The notes below the pieces were generated by a model that was not told where the DNA came from, made no database searches, and worked only from the letters and a program-made list of their open reading frames with translations. From Arthrobacter gallicola (lineage in GTDB: Bacteria > Actinomycetota > Actinomycetes > Actinomycetales > Micrococcaceae): a stretch of 64,000 nt of DNA. Positions within the stretch are counted from its first letter, which is position 1. Each line of letters opens with the position of its first letter. The DNA lies in NCBI RefSeq assembly GCF_014836775.1, contig NZ_JACSQD010000007.1, positions 186,001-250,000 on the forward strand. Reading direction: 5' to 3'. Shown in pieces: positions 46,383-56,016 of this stretch. Made by a program: the position numbers and the translations under genes.

Positions 46383-47384
46383 CTAGTTCCCCGCGTCGCT
46401 GCCAGCGGTGAAGGGGTTGAAGCGCAGCCGGTCGAACATGGCCTGTTGATCCGGCTGCGCGGCTCCGCCCCCGGCCATGCGGCCGTGGATATAGCGGGAG
46501 AGTTTTTCCTGCAGCAGGAGCGCTTCCTCGTCGCTGAAGGTGCCATGGGCCAGGGCGCCGGCCCGCTCCTCCAGTTCCGGCAGGCGGGCAAGGCCGGCGG
46601 CATCCGGCGCCATGACGATGCTGAAAGCTGCATCCAGGACCGCGCCGGCCCGCTGCGCGTCGGAGGAAGCCGGATCAGCTTCCACGGCCTGCAGTGTGCG
46701 CTCCGCCAGTTCACGGGCCGGGTCATAGGCCTGCTGATCAAGGAGGAAAGTGAACAGCGCGGTGCTCGGTTCGAACTCACTGACCGGGGTGGAGAACCAT
46801 TCCTGCAGGGCAGCGGGCCACTGCTCGTCACCGGCAGAAAACAGCAGGGCCGTGGCGTAACCGGCGACCTCGCCGCGCAGCCGGCGTTCCTCCAGATCCG
46901 TCCCGGGCGCGAACTCCCGCAGGCCGGCTTCGGCCACCTGAATCACCTGCGCGGCCAGTCCGGGATCCTGGAGGGAACCGAAACCACGCCATCCGCCCTG
47001 ATCCTGAACGTACCCGTGAAGTTCCCGCATCAGGTGCGGTATCCAGCCGCTGGCGGGACCGAATTCCTCGAGAGCCAGGGAAAACGCTCCGGTCAGATAG
47101 TTCACGTCCCGCGGACGGCGGTGGTCCCATCCCGCGTCATAAACGTGGACGGCGACTTCGCGGTCGTGGTTCAGGGCCGGCACCGATTCGGTGAACGCCC
47201 AGGCCCGCTCGCACAGGGCCGATCCCTGTTCCCGGTCACCGGCGGCCAGCAGCGTCTTGGCTGCCTGCAGCACCGTCATGACATAAACCTTCGGATGCGG
47301 TATCCCGGCTGCTTCCATCCCCCGGACTGCGGCGATTAGTTCCGCCGCGGCGTGCGGCGCTCCCCCAAAGTGCTGATTCCCCAT
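46383..47384 (-). CDS. Hypothetical protein, all-helical
   Basis: 333 residues from ATG 47384 (AAGG upstream). No signal or membrane segment. Helical, Ala/Glu/Leu-rich with repeat-like stretches (LQAAKTLLAAGDREQGSALCERAWAFTESV), suggesting a TPR-like solenoid. No family is recognised. It is convergent with the PheC-like gene, 9 nt apart, and separated from the FAD oxidase by a strong hairpin. Confidence 0.7.
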   Translation of the reverse strand: MGNQHFGGAPHAAAELIAAVRGMEAAGIPHPKVYVMTVLQAAKTLLAAGDREQGSALCERAWAFTESVPALNHDREVAVHVYDAGWDHRRPRDVNYLTGAFSLALEEFGPASGWIPHLMRELHGYVQDQGGWRGFGSLQDPGLAAQVIQVAEAGLREFAPGTDLEERRLRGEVAGYATALLFSAGDEQWPAALQEWFSTPVSEFEPSTALFTFLLDQQAYDPARELAERTLQAVEADPASSDAQRAGAVLDAAFSIVMAPDAAGLARLPELEERAGALAHGTFSDEEALLLQEKLSRYIHGRMAGGGAAQPDQQAMFDRLRFNPFTAGSDAGN

Positions 47385-47403
47385 GTGGTTTACCTTATCC
47401 GTT

Positions 47404-47451
47404 GCCGCAGCGGAGGGCGGCAGGATTACGCCCGCCGCCCTCCGCTGCGGC
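47404..47451 (-). terminator. Perfect 18-bp hairpin after the FAD oxidase
   Basis: GCCGCAGCGGAGGGCGGC and its exact complement are separated by 12 nt. It lies 26 nt after the oxidase stop and ends the amidohydrolase-ABC-oxidase operon. There is no U-tract. Confidence 0.7.
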
Positions 47452-47477
47452 CACGGCGCCGGCACCTCAGTTCCGGC

Positions 47478-48896
47478 TTAGGAGTCGAAGCCGAGTCCCA
47501 CGGCGTCGAGCGTCTTGAGGATGATGTTCCGCTTTCCGCCGTTGTGGTCTGCCCGGTCCATGGACCACCGGGTCAAGTTGATCCCCACCGAAGCCAGGGG
47601 TTCCGGCGGGAACGGGAGGGGCCGCTTCCGCACCATTTCCACCCGCGTGCGCTCGGTTTCCTCCCCCGCCAGGAGATCCAGCAGGACGTCAGCGGCAAAG
47701 GCCGTTGCTCCGACACCGAGCCCGGTGAACCCGGCGGCGTAGGCCACTTTTCCTTTGCGTGCCGTACCAAAAAAGGCACAGAACTGGGTGCTGGAATCGA
47801 TTGGACCAGCCCATTTGTGGCTGAATTTCAGCCCTTCGAGCTGAGGGAACGTGGTGAAGAAATGGGCGGCGAGTTTTTCCCAGGTCGCGGGACGGTCCTC
47901 GTGCCGGGGATTCACGCGTCCCCCGCGGAAATACAGCGCGTCATACCCGCCGAACAGGATCCGGTTGTCCTTGCTGAGCCGGTAATAGTGGAACTGGTTG
48001 GCCATGTCCCCGATGCCCTGCCGGTTATTCCAGCCAATCGCGTCAAGCTGCAGCGCAGTGAGGGGCTCCGTCATCAGTGCGTAGTCGTACACCGTGACGG
48101 TCATCAGCTTGTTGCGCTTGAGCAGTGACGGATAGGCGTTCGTGCCCAGCACCACCTGGCCCGCTTCCACCTGCCCGCCGTCGGTCAGTACGGTGACGCC
48201 GCCGTCGTGGTCTTTCAAACCCAGCACCCGGGTTTCCTCGTAAATCTCCACGCCCAGCTCAACCACTACCCGGGCCAGCTCCAGCCCCAGCTTGTAGGGA
48301 TGGACCATCGCCACGGAATCCTGGTACCAGCGGCCCGCCAGATAGGTAGGCGAATTCACCTGGGCGCGCACCGCCTCCTGATCGAGGAAGACGCTGCCGG
48401 GTACCTCGTCTTCAGCGAGCCACTCCACCTGATGCGGTTCGACGGCGACGTTGAGTTCCCCGCTGCGCTCCCAGTCGCAGTCCATGCCGTACTTCTCCAC
48501 AGCAGCCTGCATACGTTCCAGATTCTCCAGGCCCAGGCGTTCCAGGGTGTCGAGTTCGTCCGGCCAGCGGTTTTTTCCGTTTTCGTAGCCGTGCGTGAGG
48601 CTTGACTCGCAAAAGCCTCCGTTGCGTCCTGAGGCTGCCCAGGCGATGCGCTGCGCTTCAAGCAGGATCACAGACCGTTCCGGGTTCCGTTCCTTGGCAC
48701 GCAGGGCCGTCCACAGTCCGGTGTATCCGCCGCCAACAATCACCAGGTCTGCCCCGGTGCTTCCCTCCAAACGGGGATGGCGGGGAGCGGTGTCCTGCAG
48801 TTCGTCGGTCCAGAACGGGCGGTGAACGGCGTCCTCCAGTGCCTTGGCGACGACGGCGGGTTGGGGGACATTCCGTTCGAAAACGGTCGTATTCAC
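47478..48896 (-). CDS. FAD-dependent amine oxidase (DAO / PuuB-like)
   Basis: 472 residues from GTG 48896 (CAGGAG 9 nt upstream). The Rossmann motif is DLVIVGGGYTGLWTALRAKERNP, followed by AWAASGRNGGFCESSLTHGYENG, typical of DAO-family oxidases such as gamma-glutamylputrescine oxidase. The C-terminal FAD segment is KVAYAAGFTGLGVGATAFAADVLLDLL. It oxidises an amine or amino acid to an imine and H2O2 or a reduced carrier. It lies 98 nt downstream of the peptide-type ABC genes on the same strand, so it may act on their cargo. Confidence 0.88.
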   Translation of the reverse strand: MNTTVFERNVPQPAVVAKALEDAVHRPFWTDELQDTAPRHPRLEGSTGADLVIVGGGYTGLWTALRAKERNPERSVILLEAQRIAWAASGRNGGFCESSLTHGYENGKNRWPDELDTLERLGLENLERMQAAVEKYGMDCDWERSGELNVAVEPHQVEWLAEDEVPGSVFLDQEAVRAQVNSPTYLAGRWYQDSVAMVHPYKLGLELARVVVELGVEIYEETRVLGLKDHDGGVTVLTDGGQVEAGQVVLGTNAYPSLLKRNKLMTVTVYDYALMTEPLTALQLDAIGWNNRQGIGDMANQFHYYRLSKDNRILFGGYDALYFRGGRVNPRHEDRPATWEKLAAHFFTTFPQLEGLKFSHKWAGPIDSSTQFCAFFGTARKGKVAYAAGFTGLGVGATAFAADVLLDLLAGEETERTRVEMVRKRPLPFPPEPLASVGINLTRWSMDRADHNGGKRNIILKTLDAVGLGFDS

Positions 48897-48994
48897 GGGG
48901 TTGTTCTCCTGTTTCAGGGTGCGTTGCTGCCGCACCCGGGCGATCTGGCAGCAGCTGCCGCCAGCTTATGGCCTGGTCCTGGATCCTGGCGGGA

Positions 48995-50602
48995 TCAGGC
49001 CGGGGCAGGTTCCTCGTCCCACAGCGGGCGGGGACGGGAGCCGATGAGGTTGCGGGTGTATTCCTCTGCAGGGTCTGCCAGGATGCGGACGGTTGGGCCC
49101 TGTTCCACGATCCTGCCCTGGTGCATCACCAGCACTTCGGAACAGAGCCGGGAGACAACGGCCAGGTCGTGGGTGACGAACAGGATGGTGAGGCCGAACT
49201 GGTCGCGGAGTTCCTCCACCAGGTCGAGCACCTGAGCCTGGACCGAAACGTCCAGGGCGCTGGTTGCCTCATCCAGGACCAGCAGCCGCGGACGGGCCGC
49301 GAGCGCCTTCGCCAGGGCCACGCGCTGGCGCTGCCCGCCGGAGAGTGCCCGCGGCAGGGCGTCGCAGCGGTCCTCGGCGATCCCCACCCGTCCCAGCAGT
49401 TCCCGGGCACTGTCCAGGGCTTCGCTGCGCCCTTGGTGCTGGTGCAGGCGGAAGACGTCGGCCACGGCTTTGCCCACGGGAATGCGCGGGTCAAGGGAGA
49501 GGTAGGGGTCCTGGAAAACGATCTGGACGTCCTTGGCAAGGATTTTGCGCTCGGCAGCCGCCAGCCGGCGCTGCGGCCTGCGGTTCCCGCCGAGGGTGAG
49601 TTCCCCCTCGGTGGCGGTTTCCAGCGCTACGACCAGGCGGGCCAGCGTGGATTTACCCGAACCCGACTCGCCCACCACGCCAAGGGATCCGCCCTCGGGG
49701 AGGGTGAAACCGGCGTCGTCCAGGGCCGTAAGCACTTCACCGCGGGCCAGCTCGTAGCGTTTGGAAAGGCCCGCTGCCGCCAGCAGCGGCTGCCCGCCCG
49801 GGACGTCCACCCGTTCCGGAACCTGATCCAGTTCAATGGCAGGCGTCGCGTTGACCAGCTGGCGGGTGTAATCCTGCTGCGGGGCAAGGAACACGTCCCT
49901 GGTGGCTCCCTGCTCCACTACCCGGCCGTTCCGGAGCACGTAAACGCGTTCGCAGAGGCTGGCCGCCAGGTTCAGGTCATGGGTAATAAACAGCATGCCC
50001 ATGCCCCGGGCCTGCTGCTGATCCCGCAGCAGGCTCACGATGCCTGCCTGCGTGGTGACGTCCAGTGCGGTGGTCGGCTCATCGCAGAGCAGGAGCTTCG
50101 GCGAGTTCAGCAAAGCCGCCGCGATCATCACGCGCTGGAGCATACCGCCGGACAGCTGATGGGGGTGCTGGCCGGTGAGTTCCTTGGCCCGCCGCAGCCC
50201 CACCTGCTCCAGGGCCGTAATCGAACGCTCCATGGCCTCGGCCCGGGAGAGCCCCTGGAACCGCAGCGTCTCCCCCAGGAAATCGCCGACGGTGCGGACG
50301 GGATTAATCCCGGCCCGGGGGTCCTGGAAGATCATGGAGACGTCCTTACGGCGCAGGTCCATCAGGCGCTGCCGGCTGGCCGTCAGGGTGTCCAGTCCGC
50401 GGACGGAAACCGTTCCGGACACACCGGCCCGCTCCGGCAGGAGTCCAATCGCGGCCCGGATGGTCAGGGATTTCCCGGACCCGGACTCGCCCACCAGGGC
50501 AACGGCCTCGCCGTCGTCCACATGCAGCGAGACGGTGTCCAGCAGCGGTGCTTTGTCCGGGAAGCCCAGGGTCAGGTCCTGGATCTGCAATAGCCGGCTC
50601 AT
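48995..50602 (-). CDS. Peptide-type ABC transporter, two ATPases fused (DppD-DppF)
   Basis: 535 residues with two complete nucleotide-binding domains. NBD1 has GESGSGKSLTIRAA and LSGGMLQRVMIAAALL; NBD2 has GESGSGKSTLARLV, LSGGQRQRVALAKAL and LLVLDEATSALD. Each is normally a separate OppD/OppF-type protein. It overlaps the permease upstream by 4 nt. It powers import for the two permeases and the binding protein of the same operon. Confidence 0.93.
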   Translation of the reverse strand: MSRLLQIQDLTLGFPDKAPLLDTVSLHVDDGEAVALVGESGSGKSLTIRAAIGLLPERAGVSGTVSVRGLDTLTASRQRLMDLRRKDVSMIFQDPRAGINPVRTVGDFLGETLRFQGLSRAEAMERSITALEQVGLRRAKELTGQHPHQLSGGMLQRVMIAAALLNSPKLLLCDEPTTALDVTTQAGIVSLLRDQQQARGMGMLFITHDLNLAASLCERVYVLRNGRVVEQGATRDVFLAPQQDYTRQLVNATPAIELDQVPERVDVPGGQPLLAAAGLSKRYELARGEVLTALDDAGFTLPEGGSLGVVGESGSGKSTLARLVVALETATEGELTLGGNRRPQRRLAAAERKILAKDVQIVFQDPYLSLDPRIPVGKAVADVFRLHQHQGRSEALDSARELLGRVGIAEDRCDALPRALSGGQRQRVALAKALAARPRLLVLDEATSALDVSVQAQVLDLVEELRDQFGLTILFVTHDLAVVSRLCSEVLVMHQGRIVEQGPTVRILADPAEEYTRNLIGSRPRPLWDEEPAPA

Positions 50603-51459
50603 GCGAGTTTTCCTCCGATTCGATCTGAAAGTTCCTCGCCGAGGATGTTCACGGCCACCACCACCAGGACGATCACCAGGGCGGGCCAGAACGCCGGCAG
50701 CAGGTGACCGCCCAGCAGCGCGCCGCGGGATTCCTCGATCATGGCGCCCCAGTCACTGGTGGGTGGCTGGACGCCCAGTCCGATGAAGGAGAGCGCAGCG
50801 AGGTCCGCCAGCACGTAGCCAAAGTTGAGCGTGGACTGCGCGCCGACGGTGGGCATGAGGTTTGGCAGCACCCGGCTCAGGACCACCCAGGGGGTCCGGA
50901 ATCCGAGCACCTGGTAGGCCTGGACATAGGGGCGTCCGCGTTCCGCAGCCACCAGGGACTGGGTCAGGCGGGCCACATATGGGACGTAGGCGATGGTCAT
51001 GGCGATGATCGGCGCGGTAAGTCCCTTGCCAAACAGGGCGATGGCCAGCATCGCCAGCAGCAGTGCCGGGAAGGCGAAGAGCAGGTCGAAGAACCGGCTG
51101 AGCAGCCGGCCCAGCAGTCCCTGGGACCAGCCCGCTGCCAGTCCCAGGAGCAGGCCCAGCACAGTGGACCCGATCATCACGAGGGTAGGGCCGAGCAGTG
51201 CGGTCCGTCCGCCGTGCATCAGCCGGCTGAGCAGGTCCCGGCCGAGTGCGTCTGTGCCCAGCAGATGTCCGGCACCGGGGCCGGCCAGCACGTTGTTCAG
51301 GTCCACGTAGTCCGGGTCATAAGGTGCAAGGACCGGAGCGAACACCGCAAGGAACACCACCAGGGCGGTGAACAGCAGGGCTGCCCAGCCCAGAGGTGAG
51401 AGGAGCTGTCCGTAGCGGCGCAGTCCGGCCTGCTGCGGAAGGCGGAGCGTCAGGGTCAT
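50599..51459 (-). CDS. Peptide-type ABC permease (DppC-like)
   Basis: 286 residues, six transmembrane helices. DppC-type N-terminus (GWAALLFTALVVFLAVFAPVLAPYDPDYVDL) and GTDALGRDLLSRLMHGGRTALLG. It couples by a 4-nt overlap to the DppB-like gene. Confidence 0.92.
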   Translation of the reverse strand: MTLTLRLPQQAGLRRYGQLLSPLGWAALLFTALVVFLAVFAPVLAPYDPDYVDLNNVLAGPGAGHLLGTDALGRDLLSRLMHGGRTALLGPTLVMIGSTVLGLLLGLAAGWSQGLLGRLLSRFFDLLFAFPALLLAMLAIALFGKGLTAPIIAMTIAYVPYVARLTQSLVAAERGRPYVQAYQVLGFRTPWVVLSRVLPNLMPTVGAQSTLNFGYVLADLAALSFIGLGVQPPTSDWGAMIEESRGALLGGHLLPAFWPALVIVLVVVAVNILGEELSDRIGGKLA

Positions 51460-52487
51460 CGGGTCTCCGTTCCGGCCGCGATACGCGGATCGATGAGGGG
51501 CTGGATAAGGTCGACGAGGGTGTTGACCAGGACAAAGGCGGCCACGACCACCATGACGATCGCCTGTACGACGGCGAAATCCAGCCGGTCGATCGAAGTC
51601 ACCAGCAGCTGCCCGATTCCGGCCAGCCCGAAGGTCCGCTCGATGATGGCACTGGAGACCAGCAGCCCGGCAACCAGCACACCGCTGACGGTGAGGATGG
51701 GCCCCAGGGCGTTGCGCAGGACATGCCGGAGCACCACCGCCCCGCGGTTAAGCCCGCGGCTGGTTGCCACCTCCACATGTTCGCGGACCAGCTGTTCGTT
51801 CATGGAGGAGCGGGTCACCCTCGCGACCATGGCGATGTAGGTGATGCCCAGGGCGAATGCGGGCAGCGTGAGGTGCCAGATCCGGTCCCAGCCGGCGTCG
51901 CCGCTGCCGAAGGACGGAAACCAGCCCAGGCCCACCGAGAACAGCGCCACCAGGGCGATGGCCGCCACGAAGGGTGGTACGGCCCCGGCAGCGGTCAGGG
52001 TGATGAGGATGAACTTGTCGCCGAACCCCTTGTTCAGGCTGGCCAGGATGCCGGCGAGCAACCCCAGGACGGTGATGAAGACGGCGGCCAGGGCCACCAG
52101 CTGCAGCGTGGTGGGCAGCCGGCTCAGGAGCACTTCCGTGACGTCCTGGCGGTAGGTCAGGGAGCGGCCCCAGTCACCCTGGAAGATGCCGGTAATCCAG
52201 TTGAGGTACTGCTCCCAGGCGGGTTTATCCAGTCCGTACTGGCGGGTGATCTCCGCCAGCGCGTCGGGGTTCGGGCTGCGTCCGCGGAGCAGGAAGCGTG
52301 CCGGATCCCCAGGGACCAGGAAACGGGAGAAAAAGACGGCCAGGGAGGCAACGAACAGCGTTGCCGCAAGGACCGCGAGTTTCTGCAGGATAAAGACGGC
52401 GGGACCGCGTGCCCGGACTTTGGCCCTTTTTCCGGGAGCCGGTCCCGGCGCGCCCGCTGCGGTTGGTGCCTGTACTGCAGTGGTCAT
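51456..52487 (-). CDS. Peptide-type ABC permease (DppB-like)
   Basis: 343 residues from ATG 52487, one base after the binding-protein stop. About 35 disordered residues, then six transmembrane helices and the OppB-type segments FLVPGDPARFL and VREHVEVATSRGLNRGAVVLRHVLRNALGPILT. A longer open frame upstream is a shadow of the binding-protein gene. Confidence 0.92.
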   Translation of the reverse strand: MTTAVQAPTAAGAPGPAPGKRAKVRARGPAVFILQKLAVLAATLFVASLAVFFSRFLVPGDPARFLLRGRSPNPDALAEITRQYGLDKPAWEQYLNWITGIFQGDWGRSLTYRQDVTEVLLSRLPTTLQLVALAAVFITVLGLLAGILASLNKGFGDKFILITLTAAGAVPPFVAAIALVALFSVGLGWFPSFGSGDAGWDRIWHLTLPAFALGITYIAMVARVTRSSMNEQLVREHVEVATSRGLNRGAVVLRHVLRNALGPILTVSGVLVAGLLVSSAIIERTFGLAGIGQLLVTSIDRLDFAVVQAIVMVVVAAFVLVNTLVDLIQPLIDPRIAAGTETR

Positions 52488-52488
52488 G

Positions 52489-54156
52489 TCAGCGACCCCC
52501 AATCTTGGCTGCCCATGGGAAATACATGTAGTTGATGGACGGGGCGGCCCCGGTGATGCGGTTGCCCAGCCACATGGTGGTGACGCTTTCGTAGAGCGGA
52601 CCCCAGACAACTTCCTCGGCGGCCAGCTGGGCGGCCTGGGCGGTGAGCCCTGCCCGCTCGTCCGGGTCCTTGGCTTCGAAGGCGGCGTTGACCAGGCCGT
52701 CGAATTCAGGGTTGCTCCAGCCGCCGTAGTTGCTGAAGTCCCCGGTCCGGAGCACGCTGTACATTTCCAAAGGCTCATTCGCGGAGAGGTACCAGGAGGT
52801 CACCAGCAGATCCACGCCCTCCCGGGCCTCCGGATCGGAAAACAGGGTGGTGTATTTGTCGTTGGACATGGTCTGGATTTCCGGGTCCAGGCCGATTTCC
52901 TTTGCCGCAGAGGCGATGGCTCGTGCCGTGATGTCGAACGCGGCGTTCAGGGAAGCGGTGGCGAAGACGAACTTGCTGCCTTCGGCTCCGGCCTCCCGGA
53001 TGAGCCGTTTGGCTTCTTCCAGGTCATAGGGCAGGGACGGCAGGGCTTCGAACGCCGCGTCCACGGTCTCCGGTGACGCTTCGTTCCAGACGTTCCGGGT
53101 GGTGAGGGCATCCGTCCCGGTGGCGTAACCCTGTTCGGCGGCGTTGATCAGGGCATCCCGGTTCAACGCCATCATGAGCGCCTGCCGGACCCGGACGTCT
53201 TTGAAGGTGCCTTCGAGGTCAGTGAACACCATGCTTTGAACCGAGGTGTCCGTGCCGAAATACAGCGTGCCGGCATCTTCGTTGGCTTTGAGCAGGTCGA
53301 TGGCGTTCGACGGGATCATAAAGCCGCCGTCGATCTCCCCGGTCTGGAGCGCGTTGGTCCGGGCGTTCGCATCCGGAAGCATCCGGAAGGTGACCCGCTC
53401 TGACTTAGCCCGGAGATCCTGGTCCCAGTAGTCCGCAAACCGCTGCAGGGTGATGCTCTCCCCCGGTTCCCAGCTTTCGAACTGGAAGGGACCGGTGCAG
53501 TTCACGCCCGTGGTGGAGTTGCCGTAGTCCGGACCTGCTTCTTCCAGGGTTGCGGCCGATTCCACCACTCCGGGGGCGCCCACCAGGGCCGAGTTGAACA
53601 CATAATCCGGGCGGGTGGTCCGCACCGTGACCTCGTACTCGCCCGTCTGCTCGATCGATTCCACATTCTGGTAGGAGGAAGCCCAGAAGGATCCCACCTC
53701 CGGCTCGATGTGGCGCGAGAGCGACGCCGCGACGTCCTTTGCTGTCATCTCGGTGCCGTCGTGGAACTTCACGCCTTCCCGGATGGTGTAAACCCAGGTC
53801 AGCGGGTCCGGATTCGCGAAACCGGTGGCGAGCCCCGGAGAGGTGGTGAGGTCCTCGTTCCAGCGGAACAGCGACTCGCAGACGTTGGAGAGCACCGTGT
53901 TGTCCGGATAGTCAAAGGAGTAGGCATAGTCCAGGGAGTAGGGCTCCGCGTACATAGCCCAGTTAAAGTTCTCGATTTCCGAGCCCGGTTCCGGGCTCGA
54001 CGTGCTGAGCGTGAACTTTTCCCCGTCCGAGGTCTCCCCGAGGCCCTGCGCACCGGCGGAGCAGCCGCCCAGGACCAGGCTGACGGCGACGACGGCGGCT
54101 CCCGCTGCGGCGAGGCGGAACGGTGCCTGCCGGGTGGAGCCCGGCACGGGAGTCAT
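52489..54156 (-). CDS. Peptide/amide ABC binding lipoprotein (SBP family 5)
   Basis: 555 residues. Signal with lipobox LGGC (about residues 29-32), then SBP5: YSFDYPDNTVLSNVCESLFRWNEDLTTSPGLATGF, and WVYTIREGVKFHDGTEMTAKDV. It binds oligopeptides or other amides outside the membrane. It overlaps the amidohydrolase stop by 4 nt. Confidence 0.93.
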   Translation of the reverse strand: MTPVPGSTRQAPFRLAAAGAAVVAVSLVLGGCSAGAQGLGETSDGEKFTLSTSSPEPGSEIENFNWAMYAEPYSLDYAYSFDYPDNTVLSNVCESLFRWNEDLTTSPGLATGFANPDPLTWVYTIREGVKFHDGTEMTAKDVAASLSRHIEPEVGSFWASSYQNVESIEQTGEYEVTVRTTRPDYVFNSALVGAPGVVESAATLEEAGPDYGNSTTGVNCTGPFQFESWEPGESITLQRFADYWDQDLRAKSERVTFRMLPDANARTNALQTGEIDGGFMIPSNAIDLLKANEDAGTLYFGTDTSVQSMVFTDLEGTFKDVRVRQALMMALNRDALINAAEQGYATGTDALTTRNVWNEASPETVDAAFEALPSLPYDLEEAKRLIREAGAEGSKFVFATASLNAAFDITARAIASAAKEIGLDPEIQTMSNDKYTTLFSDPEAREGVDLLVTSWYLSANEPLEMYSVLRTGDFSNYGGWSNPEFDGLVNAAFEAKDPDERAGLTAQAAQLAAEEVVWGPLYESVTTMWLGNRITGAAPSINYMYFPWAAKIGGR

Positions 54157-55844
54157 TGTGCTGCCTCAGTTTCGGGGAGGGCTGCTGTGGCCGGGCGCTG
54201 GTACACGCATTCCCCGCCGATCCAGGTCTGGGTGACGGAGGCCCGGTGCAGGTCCTCCAGGGGCAGCTCGAAAAGATTGATGTCCAGGACAGCCAGGTCA
54301 GCCAGCTTTCCGGGTTCGAGTGTGCCGGTCTGGGCCTCCCGGTGGTTGATCCAGGCCGAGCCCTGGGTGTAGGCATCCAGGATCTGCTTCAGAGTAAGCT
54401 GCTGGGATTCCGGTCCGAGCGGCGGAGCGTCCGAGCCCGGCGACCTCCGGTTGACGGCCACATGGATGGCAGCCACCGGGTCCGCGGTGGAGACCGGCCA
54501 GTCGCTGCCGGCTACCAGACGCGCACCGTGGGCCGCCAGCTCGCCGAATGGATAGTGGCGCTGCTCTGCCCCCGGCTCCAGGAAGGGCAGGGTGAGGGTG
54601 TCCATCTGGTCTTCGTGGCAGGCCCAGAGCGCCTGAAGGTTTGCAGCGGCTTCCAGGGGCGCGAAACGCCGGGTGTCCTCGGGCCGGACCACTTGCAGGT
54701 GTGCCAGATGGTGCCGGTTGTCGTTGGGTCCGTTGACCTCGCGGGCCGCCTCCACGGCGTCCAGCGCGTCGGTAACGGCCCGGTCGCCGAGCGCATGGAA
54801 GTGGACCTGCATACCGGCGGCATCGATCGCGGTGACGAATTCCTTCATCTCGGCCGGGTCGAAGAACTCGATCCCCCGGTTCTCCGTGTGCTGCCCGTGG
54901 TGATCCAGATACACGTGGTGCATCGCCGCGGTGTAGTTTTCGGCAACCCCATCCACCATGACCTTGACCGAGTTGGCATCCAGCTGGAGCGGATCGATTG
55001 CTGCCGCGACGGTGTCCCGGCGGCTCTTGATGGCTTCCAGCTGGGAAATTCCGGCGGTCCGGTCCCACCACTGGCAGGCCGTGACGCGCACCCGTAGGTC
55101 CCCGGCCGCGGCCGCGTCCATGTAGACCTGGAGATTGTCCGCGTGCTCTCCTTCAGGAATGGGGACCCAGGCATCCTGCCAGGCGGTGATTCCCTGTGCG
55201 AGCAGAAGCTCCTGCGCAGCAAGCAGGCCACGGTAGGCGAGTTCGTAGGGCACGGCGGGCTTAGCGTGGTTGAACAGGTCCACCGCGCCCTCGTGGACGG
55301 TACCGGCGGGAGTGCCGTCTGCCTCGCGCTCGAAACGGCCGCCGTCCGGATCGGGGGTCTTGGCGGTGATCCCGGCGGCCTCGAAGGCTGCCGTATTTGC
55401 CCAGGCCCCGTGATGGTCTCGGTTCTGGAGGAAGACCGGGCGGTCGGGGACCACAGCGTCGAGCTGCTGCCTCAGCGGTGTTCCGCCCGGGAAGAGGTCC
55501 ATGGACCAGCCGGCGCCCAGGATCCACGGTTCATCCGGGTTCTCCTCTGCGTACGCTCCGATGGCGGCCAGTGCTTCCTCCGCTGATCCAACACCCGTCA
55601 GATCGCACTGGAGCATTTCGATCCCGGCGAAAATGGGGTGGATGTGGGCGTCCTGGAATCCCGGGACCACCAGCTGTCCCCGCAGATCGACGCGCTGCGT
55701 TCCGGCTCCCACGGTGGCGTCAATGACGTCCCCGGTGCCGACGGCGAGAATGCGCCCGCCAGCAATGGCCAGGCTGGCCTGGACAGGGGCGGCATCATTG
55801 CCGCTGTATACCCAGCCGTTCTCAAGGAGAATCTCCGCGTGCAC
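54153..55844 (-). CDS. YtcJ-like amidohydrolase (metal-dependent)
   Basis: 563 residues from GTG 55844 (AAGGACA upstream). No signal peptide, so cytosolic. Amidohydrolase-3 features: DAHIHPIFAG (metal HxH), GAGWSMDLFPGGTP, LQNRDHHGAWANT, VHFHALGDRAV, and GSDWPV with the catalytic Asp. It cleaves C-N bonds of amides, imides or carbamates. It is the first gene of the operon with the importer and FAD oxidase, so its substrate is probably imported by that system. Confidence 0.88.
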   Translation of the reverse strand: MHAEILLENGWVYSGNDAAPVQASLAIAGGRILAVGTGDVIDATVGAGTQRVDLRGQLVVPGFQDAHIHPIFAGIEMLQCDLTGVGSAEEALAAIGAYAEENPDEPWILGAGWSMDLFPGGTPLRQQLDAVVPDRPVFLQNRDHHGAWANTAAFEAAGITAKTPDPDGGRFEREADGTPAGTVHEGAVDLFNHAKPAVPYELAYRGLLAAQELLLAQGITAWQDAWVPIPEGEHADNLQVYMDAAAAGDLRVRVTACQWWDRTAGISQLEAIKSRRDTVAAAIDPLQLDANSVKVMVDGVAENYTAAMHHVYLDHHGQHTENRGIEFFDPAEMKEFVTAIDAAGMQVHFHALGDRAVTDALDAVEAAREVNGPNDNRHHLAHLQVVRPEDTRRFAPLEAAANLQALWACHEDQMDTLTLPFLEPGAEQRHYPFGELAAHGARLVAGSDWPVSTADPVAAIHVAVNRRSPGSDAPPLGPESQQLTLKQILDAYTQGSAWINHREAQTGTLEPGKLADLAVLDINLFELPLEDLHRASVTQTWIGGECVYQRPATAALPETEAAQ

Positions 55845-55884
55845 CAAGGTGTCCTTTCGTAGCAAATATCGAGCCCTGCCAGTC

Positions 55885-55913
55885 ACGATATGGCGCGGAT
55901 CACATTTGGTCAA
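55885..55913 (-). promoter_or_regulatory. Promoter of the amidohydrolase operon
   Basis: -35 TTGACC (55913-55908), 17-nt spacer, -10 TATCGT (55890-55885). The -35 lies inside the palindrome at 55909-55923. Confidence 0.65.
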
Positions 55914-55923
55914 CAGTGTTGAC
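55909..55923. promoter_or_regulatory. Palindromic operator overlapping the operon -35
   Basis: GTCAACA-G-TGTTGAC, a perfect 7-1-7 inverted repeat of the kind bound by TetR or GntR regulators. A TetR gene starts 94 nt away. Confidence 0.6.
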
Positions 55924-55932
55924 ATCACAGCA

Positions 55933-55954
55933 GACTACGGCGTTGACCGTAGTC
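55933..55954. promoter_or_regulatory. Second inverted repeat in the TetR-amidohydrolase gap
   Basis: GACTACGG-N6-CCGTAGTC, a perfect 8-bp inverted repeat. A TTGACC inside it could be the -35 for tetR. Confidence 0.5.
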
Positions 55955-56016
55955 CGGGACAGGTCGGCATCATGTAGCGTGAGAGTCACCGTGCCCAGGA
56001 CGAAAGGCAGCCGCAC

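Noticed and set aside
48602..50593. 663-codon open frame antisense to the fused ABC ATPase
   Set aside because: The ATPase has all motifs on the minus strand; this is a GC-bias shadow.
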